From DASSBQ01 sp040981125 (GTDB lineage: Bacteria > Nitrospirota > Nitrospiria > Nitrospirales > Nitrospiraceae): a DNA stretch of 64,000 bases. Shown here in pieces: positions 49,990-59,013 of this stretch. Under the pieces are notes generated by a model. It ran no database searches and had not been told where the DNA came from. It worked only from the letters and a program-made list of their open reading frames with translations. Each line of letters begins with the position of its first letter. The stretch's first letter is position 1. The position numbers and the translations under genes are program-made. Where the stretch lies: positions 682,001-746,000 of the forward strand of contig JANRMQ010000001.1 in the NCBI GenBank assembly GCA_040981125.1, given 5' to 3'.

Positions 49990-50380
49990 CTTTAGCCTTG
50001 GCTGGAAGGGATGCGTGCGAAGGGTTGGCCGTGGCACCTCACTGAGTATTCGAACAAATGGATGGGGAGTCGTGCGTCGCGAATCACGCGAAAGCGAAAC
50101 CTCTATTCCTTTACTGCCCGGGGCACTGCCGTGCGGCGTGCGACCCTCACCGGAGGAACGGGGTCCCACCGAGGCTTGGCCGAGAAGGAAGGCTGGAACT
50201 GACTGAAGTACTGCGATCGCATGATCGCAGCTGAGGGAATTCCAGAAGGGATATTCCGCTCGGCTGAGCCCAGAAGGGTCGTTCTGAGAGGTGGGGAGCA
50301 GCGCACGCACGACAGCGGCAATCATGTTACGTGCGGTCGAGTCATAGCGCTGAGCAGGCAGGACTTACCATTCAGCATCC
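49990..50380 (+). repeat. Composite repeat family F, copy d (intact, no IS110)
   Basis: Order: a CTGGAAGGGATG start like the 17.2 and 18.5 kb copies, AATGGATGGGGAGTCGTGCG, CGTCGCGAATCACGCG, then the segment shared with 15.8-16.0 kb (minus strand) including the hairpin CTGCGATC-GCAT-GATCGCAG (50211-50230), then the segment shared with 14.1-14.28 kb, and the CGCTGAGCAGGCAGGACTTA end. It reads straight through the point where the 14-kb copy holds the IS110 element. Confidence 0.7.
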
Positions 50381-50509
50381 ATCGCACCACGGACAACACC
50401 GGGTGCACGCGCCCTTCGTCGGCCAAGACCTCCACTCTCTACAGCAGCACGACGAGCCTGCATCGGAGCCAACTTCTCACCACCGCCGGAAGGCTGAGCG
50501 GCCTAAGCG

Positions 50510-50665
50510 GGCATCAGAACCTGGCTGTGTTCCGTGTTGCCGAGCCGAAGCGGCGGCTGGAGGCCGGCGTGAGGACTGTTCGAAGCTGTGTTCGCGCTCC
50601 GGCGGCCAACACAGCAAGTTCCGCAGCGCAGCGGAGGCGAGGCTTACAGCGGACCAACCAGGTTC
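50510..50665 (+). repeat. Structured module of repeat family F with a variable stem
   Basis: GTTGCCGAGC..., GGACTGTTCGAA, stem GCTGTGTT-(loop)-AACACAGC (about 50585-50614), AAGTTCCGCAGC and GCGAGGCTTAC follow in the same order as at 17.3 and 18.65 kb, but the stem bases are different and still pair. Confidence 0.6.
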
Positions 50666-50684
50666 TGGCTTAAGCGAAGGCTGC

Positions 50685-52085
50685 TCACCCTTCCGGCCGC
50701 ATCTCGACATCGAGCAACTTGATCTTCCGATGAAGATGGCTGCGCTCGATCTGAAGGTCTTCCGCAGTACGCGAAATATTCCAGTGATGTTCGCGAAGCT
50801 TGCGGGAAATATACTCCTTCTCGAACGCGTTGCGCGCGTCCCGGAGCGAATCATACGATTTGTTCGCTAACTGTTGTCCCGCCGGCGGCGGAACGGTCGT
50901 CTGGGCGGCGGAGAGATGCGGCCGCACCTGCAAGGCAAGCGACGCATGGGTCGCGTCGATCACCGGTCCCGGCACCATGATCATCAGCCGTTCGATCAGA
51001 TTCCTCAGTTCCCTGATATTGCCGGGCCACTCGTAGTGCATGAACACGTCCATGGCCTCCGGCGAGATCTGCTTCATCTTCAAGCCTTGTTCGTCGGCAT
51101 GGACATGGAGGAAGTGTTTGATCAGCAGCGGCACATCTTCCCGGCGTTCGCGCAGCGGGGGCACGATGATCGGCACCACGTTCAGCCGGTAAAAAAGATC
51201 TTCCCGGAACACCCCCTTTTCGATCTCCTTCAGCAGGTCCTTGTTCGAGGCGGCCAATACCCGTACATCCACCTTGATCAGTTTCGTCCCTCCCACGCGG
51301 GTAAACTGTTGCTCCTGGAGCGCTCGCAGCACCTTCGCCTGCGTGTTGAGGCTCATGTCGCCGATCTCGTCGAGAAAGAGCGTGCCTCCGTCAGCCTGCT
51401 CGAACTGCCCGCGCTTCATGGCCGTCGCTCCGCTGAAAGCCCCCTTCTCATGGCCGAACAACTCGCTTTCGATCAAGGTCTCCGGAATTGCGGCGCAGTT
51501 GACGGCGACAAACGGCCGGCTTGCCCTGGCGCTGTGCTGGTGGATCGCCCGCGCGACCAATTCCTTTCCCGTGCCGTTCTCTCCGCTGATGAGGACACGG
51601 CTGTTCGTCGGGCCGGCGGTCTGGATGAGCTGCCGCAATTGATCCATCACCGGCGCCCGGCCGACCAGTTCGAATTTTCCTTCGACCTTGGTCCGGAGCG
51701 TGCGATTCTCCTGCTCCAGCCGGTGCTGCTCCAGCGCATGCTTGACCCGCAACGTGACGTTCTCAAGCGATAAGGGCTTTTCGATATAGTCGTAGGCGCC
51801 GAGCTTAATAGCTTTCACCGCAGTCTCGATGGAGCCGTGGCCGGACATCATCATGACCTGCGTGTACGGCACGAGTTCCTTCACGCGGCGCAGCGTTTCC
51901 AAGCCGTCCATCTCCGGCATCCAGATGTCCAGCAACATGAGTTCAGGCGGATCCACGGTGCACATCTTCAACGCTTCCGTCCCGCTTTTCGCCACCACCA
52001 CTTCATGCCCTTCATCCTCGAGAATGCTGCTCAAGGAATTCAGGATCGAGACTTCGTCGTCCACTATGAGAATTGACGCCGCCAT
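50685..52085 (-). CDS. ntrX: Sigma-54-dependent response regulator, NtrX type
   Basis: 466 residues: receiver domain 1-120 (Asp in 'LMLLDIWMPEMDG'), AAA+ domain (Walker A 'GENGTGKELVARAIH', about 168; Walker B 'GGTLFLDEIGDMS') and a C-terminal Fis-type helix-turn-helix ('ISRTAEDLQIERSHLHRKI'). The sigma-54 contact loop reads 'GAFSGA' instead of the common 'GAFTGA'. It lies just downstream of the NtrY-like kinase gene on the same strand, its likely partner. It would control nitrogen- or redox-linked sigma-54 promoters. Confidence 0.88.
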   Translation of the reverse strand: MAASILIVDDEVSILNSLSSILEDEGHEVVVAKSGTEALKMCTVDPPELMLLDIWMPEMDGLETLRRVKELVPYTQVMMMSGHGSIETAVKAIKLGAYDYIEKPLSLENVTLRVKHALEQHRLEQENRTLRTKVEGKFELVGRAPVMDQLRQLIQTAGPTNSRVLISGENGTGKELVARAIHQHSARASRPFVAVNCAAIPETLIESELFGHEKGAFSGATAMKRGQFEQADGGTLFLDEIGDMSLNTQAKVLRALQEQQFTRVGGTKLIKVDVRVLAASNKDLLKEIEKGVFREDLFYRLNVVPIIVPPLRERREDVPLLIKHFLHVHADEQGLKMKQISPEAMDVFMHYEWPGNIRELRNLIERLMIMVPGPVIDATHASLALQVRPHLSAAQTTVPPPAGQQLANKSYDSLRDARNAFEKEYISRKLREHHWNISRTAEDLQIERSHLHRKIKLLDVEMRPEG

Positions 52086-52197
52086 TAATACTCCGTCACT
52101 CGCGTGCCAAGTCGAAATGCGTGATTTAGCGATCCCGCACCGCTCTCACTTCATAAATCACAAAATCACGAAATCATACTTGATCGCGCACTGCGGG

Positions 52198-52289
52198 ATC
52201 TCACCCGACCCACCCCGGCAGCGCCGGGACGCTGCCCTTGCCAATCTCACCCGACCCACCCCGGCAGCGCCGGGACGCTGCCCTTCCCG
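52198..52289. repeat. Tandem 46-bp repeat, each unit with a 7-bp hairpin, between ntrY and ntrX
   Basis: Two units start at 52198 and 52244, differing at only a few end positions. Each contains GGCAGCG-CCGGGA-CGCTGCC (52217-52236 and 52263-52282). It lies 4 bases after the ntrY stop. There is no T-run, so attenuation or mRNA stabilisation fits better than simple termination. Confidence 0.65.
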
Positions 52290-52292
52290 GGT

Positions 52293-54641
52293 CTACACCG
52301 GCAGCTCGAAGGTAAACACCGCTCCGTGCGGATGATTCGGGGCGACCTGGATCTGGCCGTCGTGATCCGTGATGATCCGCCGTACGATCGCCAGGCCCAG
52401 TCCCGTCCCGGTCTTCTTTCTCGAAAAATAGGGCACGAACAGCTTGTCCTGGTCCTCCGCCGCAATGCCCGTCCCCTCGTCGGCAATCGTCACGACGGCC
52501 CGCCTCCGTTTGGTGTCATACCGGGTGTGAATCCGCAGCCGGCCCTTCTGGCTCATGGCATGAATGCCGTTATCGCACAGATTCACGAAGACCCGCTTGA
52601 TCTGCTCCCGGTCGAAGCTCAAGGCAGGCAGATCCGGGTCCAGATCCAATTGGAACTCGACGTCCCGGTGCGCGCCGTCATAGAGCGTCACCACCTCTTT
52701 GATCACCTCATCCAGCGAACAGACCGACATTTGGGGAGCCGGCATCCGCGCAAACTTGGAAAACTCGTCCAACATCTGTTTGAGACTTCCCACTTCATTG
52801 ATGATGACCTGGGTCGATTCATCACAGATGCGATCGAAATCCGGCGCCTTGTCTTGGAATTTTTTTCGCAGCCGCTGCGCCGACAGCTGAATCGGCGTCA
52901 GCGGATTCTTGATTTCATGAGCAATCCGCTGCGCGACTTCGCGCCAGGCCGCCGCCTTTTGAGCTTTGATCAGTTCCGACAGATCTTCAAAGATCAGCAC
53001 GAAGCCGAGGTCCTTCGCCGACTCGTCTCTCATCCGCGAACAGTGGACCCCGATGGTCAAAAAGCGGCCTTGAAGGTCCAATTGCCCTTCGACGGCCAGG
53101 TTCTCCCGCTGGTCGGCTTGCATGCGGTCGTACACCGTCTGGAACAGATCGAGCCCGAATTCCTTGAACGCCTCGTTCGCCGACCGCCCGCGGAACCGGT
53201 CCGCCCATAATCCCAAAATACGTTCCGCCGACGGATTGAACGTCGTGATGATGCCCTGCCGATCGATCGAAATCAGGCCCGCGGCGATGGTATCGACGAC
53301 GGTTTCGGTATAGGCTCGCCGCCGATCCAGTTCCACGTTGGATTGCCGCAGCGAGATATTGGCTTCTTCCAATTTGGATTTGCTGCCCTGCAAATCTTCG
53401 GTCATGCGGTTGAAGGAATCGACCAGCGTGCCGATTTCATCGGTGGCTTTGGTCTCGATACGCACCGACAAATCGCCTTGTGCGATGGCCTCAGTGGCCG
53501 CCGCCAGCCGTTGAATAGGGACCGTGATGCCGCGCGCCACATAAAATCCGAACCAGGTCGCGCTGAACAGAATCATGACGGTAATGACGGCGACCAGGAG
53601 ATAGGCGCCCGCCTTGATCGGATTCTTCATGGCCTTCAACTGCTTGTATTCGGCATACTGCCGGCCGATGCTTTCCATTTTCCCCAGCAAGGACTCAGGC
53701 ACATAGGCGTCGACCACCACCACCCCGTCGATGTCACCGCGATGGACACTGGACGCGATCGGCACGCCCGCCCGCACCAACCGCCCCGTCTGGGCTTCCT
53801 GCACGGAGGTCAATTCCTGTTTGCTGTTGATGACTTGCAGCACGAGCTGGCCGATCGGTAAATCCAAGACCGGGGTCGGCACCTCGGGATTCAGCGACTT
53901 GGTCAGCGTCTCCATCTTGGCGGAAAAGACCTCGATCCCCGCCACGCCGTATTCCGATCGTTTCCTGGCGATGGCGGCCACGAGCAAATCGCGCTGTTCC
54001 GGCGCCAAGAGCTCTTCACGAAAGATCTCATGACTGATGGCCCGGGCGCTGTTGATCGCGAGCGTCACATGGCCGGCATGATGCATCCGCGCCACCTCGT
54101 AGGAGTCCTTCATCACATGCTCGATTTGATCATTGAACCAGACATCCACGGCTTTATTGACCAACCCGCTCGCCACCAAGGCCAAGAGCACGGTCGGGAT
54201 CAAGGCAAAACCGATGAAGGCCGCCACGAGCTTGGCCCGGAACCCGGACCCCACCAACCGGTGGCGTCGCTCAAAATAGGCCTTGATCAGGTTTCGCGAG
54301 AGCAGCAGGGTCAGGACGACGACGCCGATGAGATCCAGGTTGATGAGCAGCAGCACGAACGCATAGCCGGTGCTCGGAAGAAAAGAGTCCGATTCTTCAA
54401 CGCTCGGGACGACGGTCTGCGAGTAGTAGACGGTGAGGGCTAAACAGGGAAGCAGCAGTATGAGCACGATCCAGACGGGACGCAGATGCCGCCTGCGCGG
54501 TTCCGGCTCTCGCGGGCTCGCCGCAGAGCGCCGCTCCACCCTCGTCATGCCGCCGGGAACCGGCGCCTGACCCGGCTGGCCGTCCGCTCGATCGGACGCG
54601 CGCCGGCCTCCCTCGTCGAGTTGAGCCATGGTGTTATCCAT
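52293..54641 (-). CDS. ntrY: Membrane sensor histidine kinase, NtrY type
   Basis: 782 residues. Four hydrophobic segments (about 50-70, 85-110, 130-155 and 350-372), with a periplasmic sensor part between the third and fourth. A HAMP domain (about 375-425), a PAS domain (about 450-540), HisKA with the phospho-His in 'RIAHEIKNPLTPIQLSAQRL' and an ATPase domain ('NLCDNGIHAM', 'DEGTGI', 'GTGLGLAIV') follow. It would phosphorylate the NtrX-type regulator encoded downstream. The N-terminus is basic and cytoplasmic. Confidence 0.88.
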   Translation of the reverse strand: MDNTMAQLDEGGRRASDRADGQPGQAPVPGGMTRVERRSAASPREPEPRRRHLRPVWIVLILLLPCLALTVYYSQTVVPSVEESDSFLPSTGYAFVLLLINLDLIGVVVLTLLLSRNLIKAYFERRHRLVGSGFRAKLVAAFIGFALIPTVLLALVASGLVNKAVDVWFNDQIEHVMKDSYEVARMHHAGHVTLAINSARAISHEIFREELLAPEQRDLLVAAIARKRSEYGVAGIEVFSAKMETLTKSLNPEVPTPVLDLPIGQLVLQVINSKQELTSVQEAQTGRLVRAGVPIASSVHRGDIDGVVVVDAYVPESLLGKMESIGRQYAEYKQLKAMKNPIKAGAYLLVAVITVMILFSATWFGFYVARGITVPIQRLAAATEAIAQGDLSVRIETKATDEIGTLVDSFNRMTEDLQGSKSKLEEANISLRQSNVELDRRRAYTETVVDTIAAGLISIDRQGIITTFNPSAERILGLWADRFRGRSANEAFKEFGLDLFQTVYDRMQADQRENLAVEGQLDLQGRFLTIGVHCSRMRDESAKDLGFVLIFEDLSELIKAQKAAAWREVAQRIAHEIKNPLTPIQLSAQRLRKKFQDKAPDFDRICDESTQVIINEVGSLKQMLDEFSKFARMPAPQMSVCSLDEVIKEVVTLYDGAHRDVEFQLDLDPDLPALSFDREQIKRVFVNLCDNGIHAMSQKGRLRIHTRYDTKRRRAVVTIADEGTGIAAEDQDKLFVPYFSRKKTGTGLGLAIVRRIITDHDGQIQVAPNHPHGAVFTFELPV

Positions 54642-54813
54642 GTGGGTTATGGGGCAGGATCACTGCGTGTACTATAGCGAATTTCCCGCCGACTCTCAAA
54701 GCCAGCACGCCTTCCGCCTGAGTCAACCCAGGCGGGCCTCGCACGGCGGAACGAGGACTATCTCAAGGCGAACAGGATCACGCGAAGGTCGAATCAAAGG
54801 AGGGACGCCGCCA

Positions 54814-55218
54814 TCACGGGGTATGTGTAGGCTGCTGCCCGGATGAGAGGCTGACGAACTTCATGCGCAGGGCATATAACATATCTTCAAGCACGCCTTG
54901 TTCGTCGGAAGTCAAATTCCCGCGTGTCTTCTCTTCGAGCATGGACAGCAAATCGATGATCTCTTTGGCTTGCGGCAGATTGACGGGCGGCGGCGGATGC
55001 TGCGGACTCAGTTGTTCCCCCATCAACATCAGCGCCGAACTCCCCATGGAAATCACAAAGGAAGAAAAGTTGACCGGAAGATGAGCGTGAAGTCCGGCTT
55101 CTGAAGCCTCTTCGGACGGCGGCGGAGAGGGAGGGGGAGTTTCGGTTCCGCCCGGCGTGGCGTTATCCCCCCGTCCACGGCGGTCGCGGATGACGAATCC
55201 CTGTTCTTCGTTGCCCAT
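54814..55218 (-). CDS. DUF1844 domain protein
   Basis: 134 residues. A Pro-rich, low-complexity start (about 20-45) is followed by the DUF1844 domain: 'VNFSSFVISMGSSALMLMGE' (about 49-68), 'PVNLPQAKEIIDLLSMLEEK' and 'LTSDEQGVLEDMLYALRMKF'. Function unknown; members are small and mostly helical. Upstream of ntrY on the same strand, with a 172-base gap that holds a CCGCCTG-CAGGCGG hairpin (54714-54735). Confidence 0.88.
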   Translation of the reverse strand: MGNEEQGFVIRDRRGRGDNATPGGTETPPPSPPPSEEASEAGLHAHLPVNFSSFVISMGSSALMLMGEQLSPQHPPPPVNLPQAKEIIDLLSMLEEKTRGNLTSDEQGVLEDMLYALRMKFVSLSSGQQPTHTP

Positions 55219-55347
55219 AGCTCTCTTTTCTCCGAGCAGCGGCTTCTACGGGCATACCGTACCATAGGGCTTGTGACGGCGCAAGCAGCGCGCCCCGGTT
55301 GAAGCGGCGCGCGAACTCAGTATAATGGGCCCCCGGGAGATCGCATC

Positions 55348-56241
55348 ATGTCACAAGCGTTTGATCGCATCGTGGAGATCATGGCCGCGCTTCGAGCGCC
55401 CGGCGGCTGTCCGTGGGACAGGAAACAGACGCACGAGTCGCTTAAACCTTATCTGCTGGAAGAAACGTACGAGGTTCTTGAGACCATCGACCAGCAGGAC
55501 AAACGAAAACTCCGGGAAGAGCTGGGCGATGTATTGCTCCAAGTGCTGTTCCACAGCCAGATCGCATCCGAAGAGGGCAGTTTTACCGTGACCGACGTCA
55601 TGGATCAACTCGGCGACAAGCTCATACGCCGCCACCCCCATGTCTTTCAGAAGTCATCCGGCGGTGAAGGAGCGATCAATTCCGACCAGGTCCTCCATCG
55701 TTGGGAAGAGATCAAACGCGCGGAACGCCAGGAATCGGGACGCACCGGCTCAATGCTGCATGATATTCCCAAAACATTGCCCGCTCTGCTCCGGGCTTAC
55801 CAGGTACAAGCCCGCGCAGCCCGCGTCGGATTCGACTGGCCGGACAATGCCGAAGGGCTCGACCAGGTCGGCGCGAAAATCGACGAAGAACTCAGTGAAT
55901 TACGCCGCGCGATCCATCCTCCTTCTCAACCGGATCGGCCCCGCCCGGACACGGAACGCGACATGATGGAAGCCGAACTCGGTGACGTGCTGTTTTCAAT
56001 GGTCAATTTCGCACGGCACCTCAAAATCAATCCGGAGGACGCGCTGCGCCAAGCGACCAATCGTTTTGCCGAGCGGTTTCATTTTATCGAAGAGCAAGCA
56101 ACCAAGACCGGTCGGGCCATGAACGAACTCTCGCTCCAAGAAATGGATGCCTATTGGGAGCAAGCCAAAGCGGTGGAACAGCAGGCCGGGCCCCGAGAGT
56201 CCGAGCGGCAGGCCCGCGCAAGGAATCACGATCATGAGTGA
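55348..56241 (+). CDS. mazG: Nucleoside triphosphate pyrophosphohydrolase MazG
   Basis: 297 residues with two MazG domains. The first has 'RAPGGCPWDRKQTHESLKPY' and 'LLEETYEVLETI' then 'EELGDVLLQVLFH' (EExxE...ExxD metal-binding set, about 38-75). The second has 'KIDEELSELRRAI' and 'EAELGDVLFSMVNFARHLKI' (about 180-225). It hydrolyses dNTPs and NTPs and may lower ppGpp or remove damaged nucleotides. Slightly longer C-terminus than usual. Its stop overlaps the next gene by 8 nt. Confidence 0.94.
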   Translation: MSQAFDRIVEIMAALRAPGGCPWDRKQTHESLKPYLLEETYEVLETIDQQDKRKLREELGDVLLQVLFHSQIASEEGSFTVTDVMDQLGDKLIRRHPHVFQKSSGGEGAINSDQVLHRWEEIKRAERQESGRTGSMLHDIPKTLPALLRAYQVQARAARVGFDWPDNAEGLDQVGAKIDEELSELRRAIHPPSQPDRPRPDTERDMMEAELGDVLFSMVNFARHLKINPEDALRQATNRFAERFHFIEEQATKTGRAMNELSLQEMDAYWEQAKAVEQQAGPRESERQARARNHDHE

Positions 56242-56848
56242 AGAACCGGGTCCGTATCAGGAAGGAAAACGAGCCGGCATACATCCGGCGATCGTGGTGT
56301 TCGGCGTGATTATCGGAATGTGGCTCCTCATCGCGCTGGCCGTGCCGAGCGGAAAGCAAAAACAGGCCACGGGGCCGGAGATTTCCCAGGTGGGCACCGA
56401 CGACGCGGACACGGCGCCGGTGATGTTCAAAGTGCAGACCACCATGCCGGATGTCAATGCGGTGAGCCTCGTGGTGCCGCGGGAAGCCACCGCGAGCCAG
56501 ATTGTCGGCCTTTTGAAGCGACTCCGGTCGGCCAGGCTGGATCAAACGCTGCCCGGATTGATTCCCGAAACGAGCCCCGGACATAAATTAGGCGGGCATG
56601 CGGTTGCGGACATCTACATTTTCTCCGAACAAAAATATGCCGAGCCGGAGTCGGTCCGGACATTGTCGCGCGGGGCCCATGCGCCCGGCGACCTCTATCC
56701 TCAGATGGTCCCCTTTGAAGAGGCGATGGAACACGTCAAAGGGCATTATCGGATCGACCTCAACGACACGGGCAATCCCGATTCCGGATCACTCGGCTTT
56801 GCCGACGACTCCGGCATCCATTCCCGACATTATCGCCGCATCTTTTAA
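56234..56848 (+). CDS. Membrane-anchored hypothetical protein downstream of mazG
   Basis: About 204 residues. One N-terminal membrane segment ('IHPAIVVFGVIIGMWLLIAL', about 16-35), then a soluble part with 'FKVQTTMPDVNAVSLVVPRE', 'VADIYIFSEQKYAEP' and 'HVKGHYRIDLND'. Its ATG overlaps the mazG stop. A longer upstream frame only reads through mazG. No family recognised; probably a periplasm-facing anchored protein. Confidence 0.75.
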   Translation: MSEEPGPYQEGKRAGIHPAIVVFGVIIGMWLLIALAVPSGKQKQATGPEISQVGTDDADTAPVMFKVQTTMPDVNAVSLVVPREATASQIVGLLKRLRSARLDQTLPGLIPETSPGHKLGGHAVADIYIFSEQKYAEPESVRTLSRGAHAPGDLYPQMVPFEEAMEHVKGHYRIDLNDTGNPDSGSLGFADDSGIHSRHYRRIF

Positions 56849-56943
56849 ACCCTTCAGTCTGCCGCCACGTTCTGCACGTTGGAGCCGCGCACCGCATGGC
56901 AGCCCGTCCCCTGAGATCAGGCCACTCCCCGGGGTGCTCGATT

Positions 56944-57360
56944 CTACAATCCGATCTTCTGTTTCACCTCGGCCCGGAGCGTCTCCTGCATCTCCTGCAC
57001 CCACCGGTCCAATTGAGGGAAGAGATAGGCCATCGGCCCGGTAAAAGGTTCGACGAGGACATCGCGCCGGTCCGAGAGCATCCCTTCGCCATCGGCAATA
57101 CGAAGCTTCTGATCGGCAATGTGTCTGGTGAGCAGCTTATTCAGCATGAGTTGCTGTCCGGGCGAACCGGACACAGATCCCATGATGACGCCCTTGACGA
57201 CATCCAGCTCGTCCGCGAGGGCCACTTTGATGCGAACCGCGAACGGCGTGGCCCACGTGGGGCGCCGAATGGCGTAGTCATACGAAAATACCGACTCTCG
57301 CGGCTCACGAAACGGGCCGCTCACATCGGTAATGGTCAAGGCATTGTCAATTCGGTCCAT
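56944..57360 (-). CDS. Conserved-looking hypothetical protein
   Basis: 138 residues, no signal peptide or membrane segment: 'MDRIDNALTITDVSGPFREP', 'FSYDYAIRRPTWATPFAVRI', 'GVIMGSVSGSPGQQLMLNKL', then a helical acidic/basic tail with 'YLFPQLDRWVQEMQETLRAE'. No known family. It lies downstream of the heme genes on the same strand and could be the last gene of that transcript; any link to heme synthesis is unproven. Confidence 0.7.
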   Translation of the reverse strand: MDRIDNALTITDVSGPFREPRESVFSYDYAIRRPTWATPFAVRIKVALADELDVVKGVIMGSVSGSPGQQLMLNKLLTRHIADQKLRIADGEGMLSDRRDVLVEPFTGPMAYLFPQLDRWVQEMQETLRAEVKQKIGL

Positions 57361-57442
57361 ACATGCTCCTCATCCTTCACTCCAACGATAGGTGACTCCT
57401 ATCACCACCGAACGGATTCCGCCAGGCTGAACCGGGGTCGAT

Positions 57443-58927
57443 TCATGCCGGATTCGTGGCGGTCGTGGCCGATTTGAATTCGGGTGTCCGTAGATATTCC
57501 ATCAATCCGGCGGCCACGGATACGCCGTCCTTAATGCAATCGGGAATACCCACTCCCCGATACGCGGCGCCCGTCAATGCAAGCCCGGGGAATCGGCTGA
57601 GGGCCGCTTCAATCCGGCTGATTCGCTCCCCATGACCGACGACATATTGCGGCATGGCGCGCTCCCAGCGATTGACCTCGACATAGCGCGGTTCCGCCGT
57701 TATGCCGGCGATGGCGCGCAATTCCGCTCGAATCAGTCGAGTCAACGCCTCGTCATCCTGCCGGAGCGCCGTCTCCCGTCCCACCCCGCCCACATAGCAT
57801 CGAACCGATACCTGATCAGGAGGGGCTCGATGGGGCCACTTAAGAGAGGTCCATGTCGCGGCAAGGAGTTCGCGCCCTTCAGCCCGAGGGACGACAAAGC
57901 CGGACCCTTCAAGTCGCGCCGTCATCTCATTCGTGTCGTAAATCAATGAGACGGTCGCCGTCGAGGCATAGGGAATCTGTTCGAGCAGCCCGGCTGCCGC
58001 CGGGCTGAGGGGCCGAACCAGATCTGCCGCGCCATAGGCCGGGATGGCCAAGACCAGCGCATCGGCGGCCAAGGCGGCTCCATCGTCGCAGATCACGTCG
58101 TACATCCAGCGGCCAAGTTGATGGGACCGGACCCGCAACGCCGCAACCTGCACGCCGGCTTTGCACCGCACGTGATCTTTTTGCAATCGGTCCACCAAAG
58201 TCGTGACGAGGGCGCCCAATCCGTTCCGCAGCGTGACAAACATGGTACGGGCCGGCCCGGAGCCGGGTCCCGCCGCCGCCCGCGCCTTTCGGGCGGCCAT
58301 CATTCCGCGGATCACGCTCCGATGGCATTGTTCCAACTCGTGAAATCGCGGGAAGGTCGCGCGAAGGCTCATCTGTTCGGCATCCCCGGCATAAATGCCC
58401 GCCATCAACGGCTCCATGACGCGCTCGAACGCTTCCCGGCCGAACCGGCGGCGGAAAAAGGCGGCCAGCGACTCATCTTCTTCGGCCCGGCGACGCGGAA
58501 TCACCAGATCGAAGCCCATGCGCGCGAGCCCCCGCCATGAGAGCAATCCGCTTCGAAGAAAAGGCCCGAGCTGGCGAGGAACGAACGTCACGAGTCCCTC
58601 CGGCAATTCATGTAAGCGCCCGCGCGAGAAAACGAAGGCCTTCTTCTTCATCGGATTGGTATTGATCAATTCGTCTCCCAGCCCCAACTGCTCGCACAAT
58701 TCCAGCGCCCACGGTTTCTGGGAAAGAAATGAATCGGGGCCCGCTTCCATGATCAGATCGCCGATGCGATGGGTCACGATCTTTCCGCCCCAAGCCGGTG
58801 AGCTCTCGAGCACCGTACAGTCCAATGACATCCCGCTCTCGGCCGCGTTTCGCCGGAGCGCATGAGCCGTCGCCAGGCCGGAAATGCCTCCGCCGACGAT
58901 GACGACTGATTTGCGATGGCTTGTCAC
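57443..58927 (-). CDS. hemG: Protoporphyrinogen/coproporphyrinogen oxidase (FAD type)
   Basis: 494 residues, HemY/HemG-type flavoenzyme. FAD site 'VVIVGGGISGLATAHALRR' (about 8-26), 'GGKIVTHRIGDLIMEAGPDSFL' split across about 48-70, and the closing 'LALTGAAYRGVGIPDCIKDG'. It oxidises a porphyrinogen to the porphyrin near the end of heme synthesis. Substrate (proto- or coproporphyrinogen) cannot be read. Third in a same-strand run hemE-hemH-hemG. The name hemY is used for the same family in other genomes. Confidence 0.92.
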   Translation of the reverse strand: MTSHRKSVVIVGGGISGLATAHALRRNAAESGMSLDCTVLESSPAWGGKIVTHRIGDLIMEAGPDSFLSQKPWALELCEQLGLGDELINTNPMKKKAFVFSRGRLHELPEGLVTFVPRQLGPFLRSGLLSWRGLARMGFDLVIPRRRAEEDESLAAFFRRRFGREAFERVMEPLMAGIYAGDAEQMSLRATFPRFHELEQCHRSVIRGMMAARKARAAAGPGSGPARTMFVTLRNGLGALVTTLVDRLQKDHVRCKAGVQVAALRVRSHQLGRWMYDVICDDGAALAADALVLAIPAYGAADLVRPLSPAAAGLLEQIPYASTATVSLIYDTNEMTARLEGSGFVVPRAEGRELLAATWTSLKWPHRAPPDQVSVRCYVGGVGRETALRQDDEALTRLIRAELRAIAGITAEPRYVEVNRWERAMPQYVVGHGERISRIEAALSRFPGLALTGAAYRGVGIPDCIKDGVSVAAGLMEYLRTPEFKSATTATNPA

Positions 58928-59013
58928 GAGGATGACAGGGGGTTTGGCACGATCGGGCGACCGCTCGATACATGGCCGTCACAGCGCGCTTCCGGATGAA
59001 AGCGCCAGGCCGG

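Noticed and set aside
54714..54735. Rho-independent terminator between DUF1844 and ntrY
   Set aside because: The 7-bp stem is good, but no T-run follows on the minus strand, so termination is not supported.
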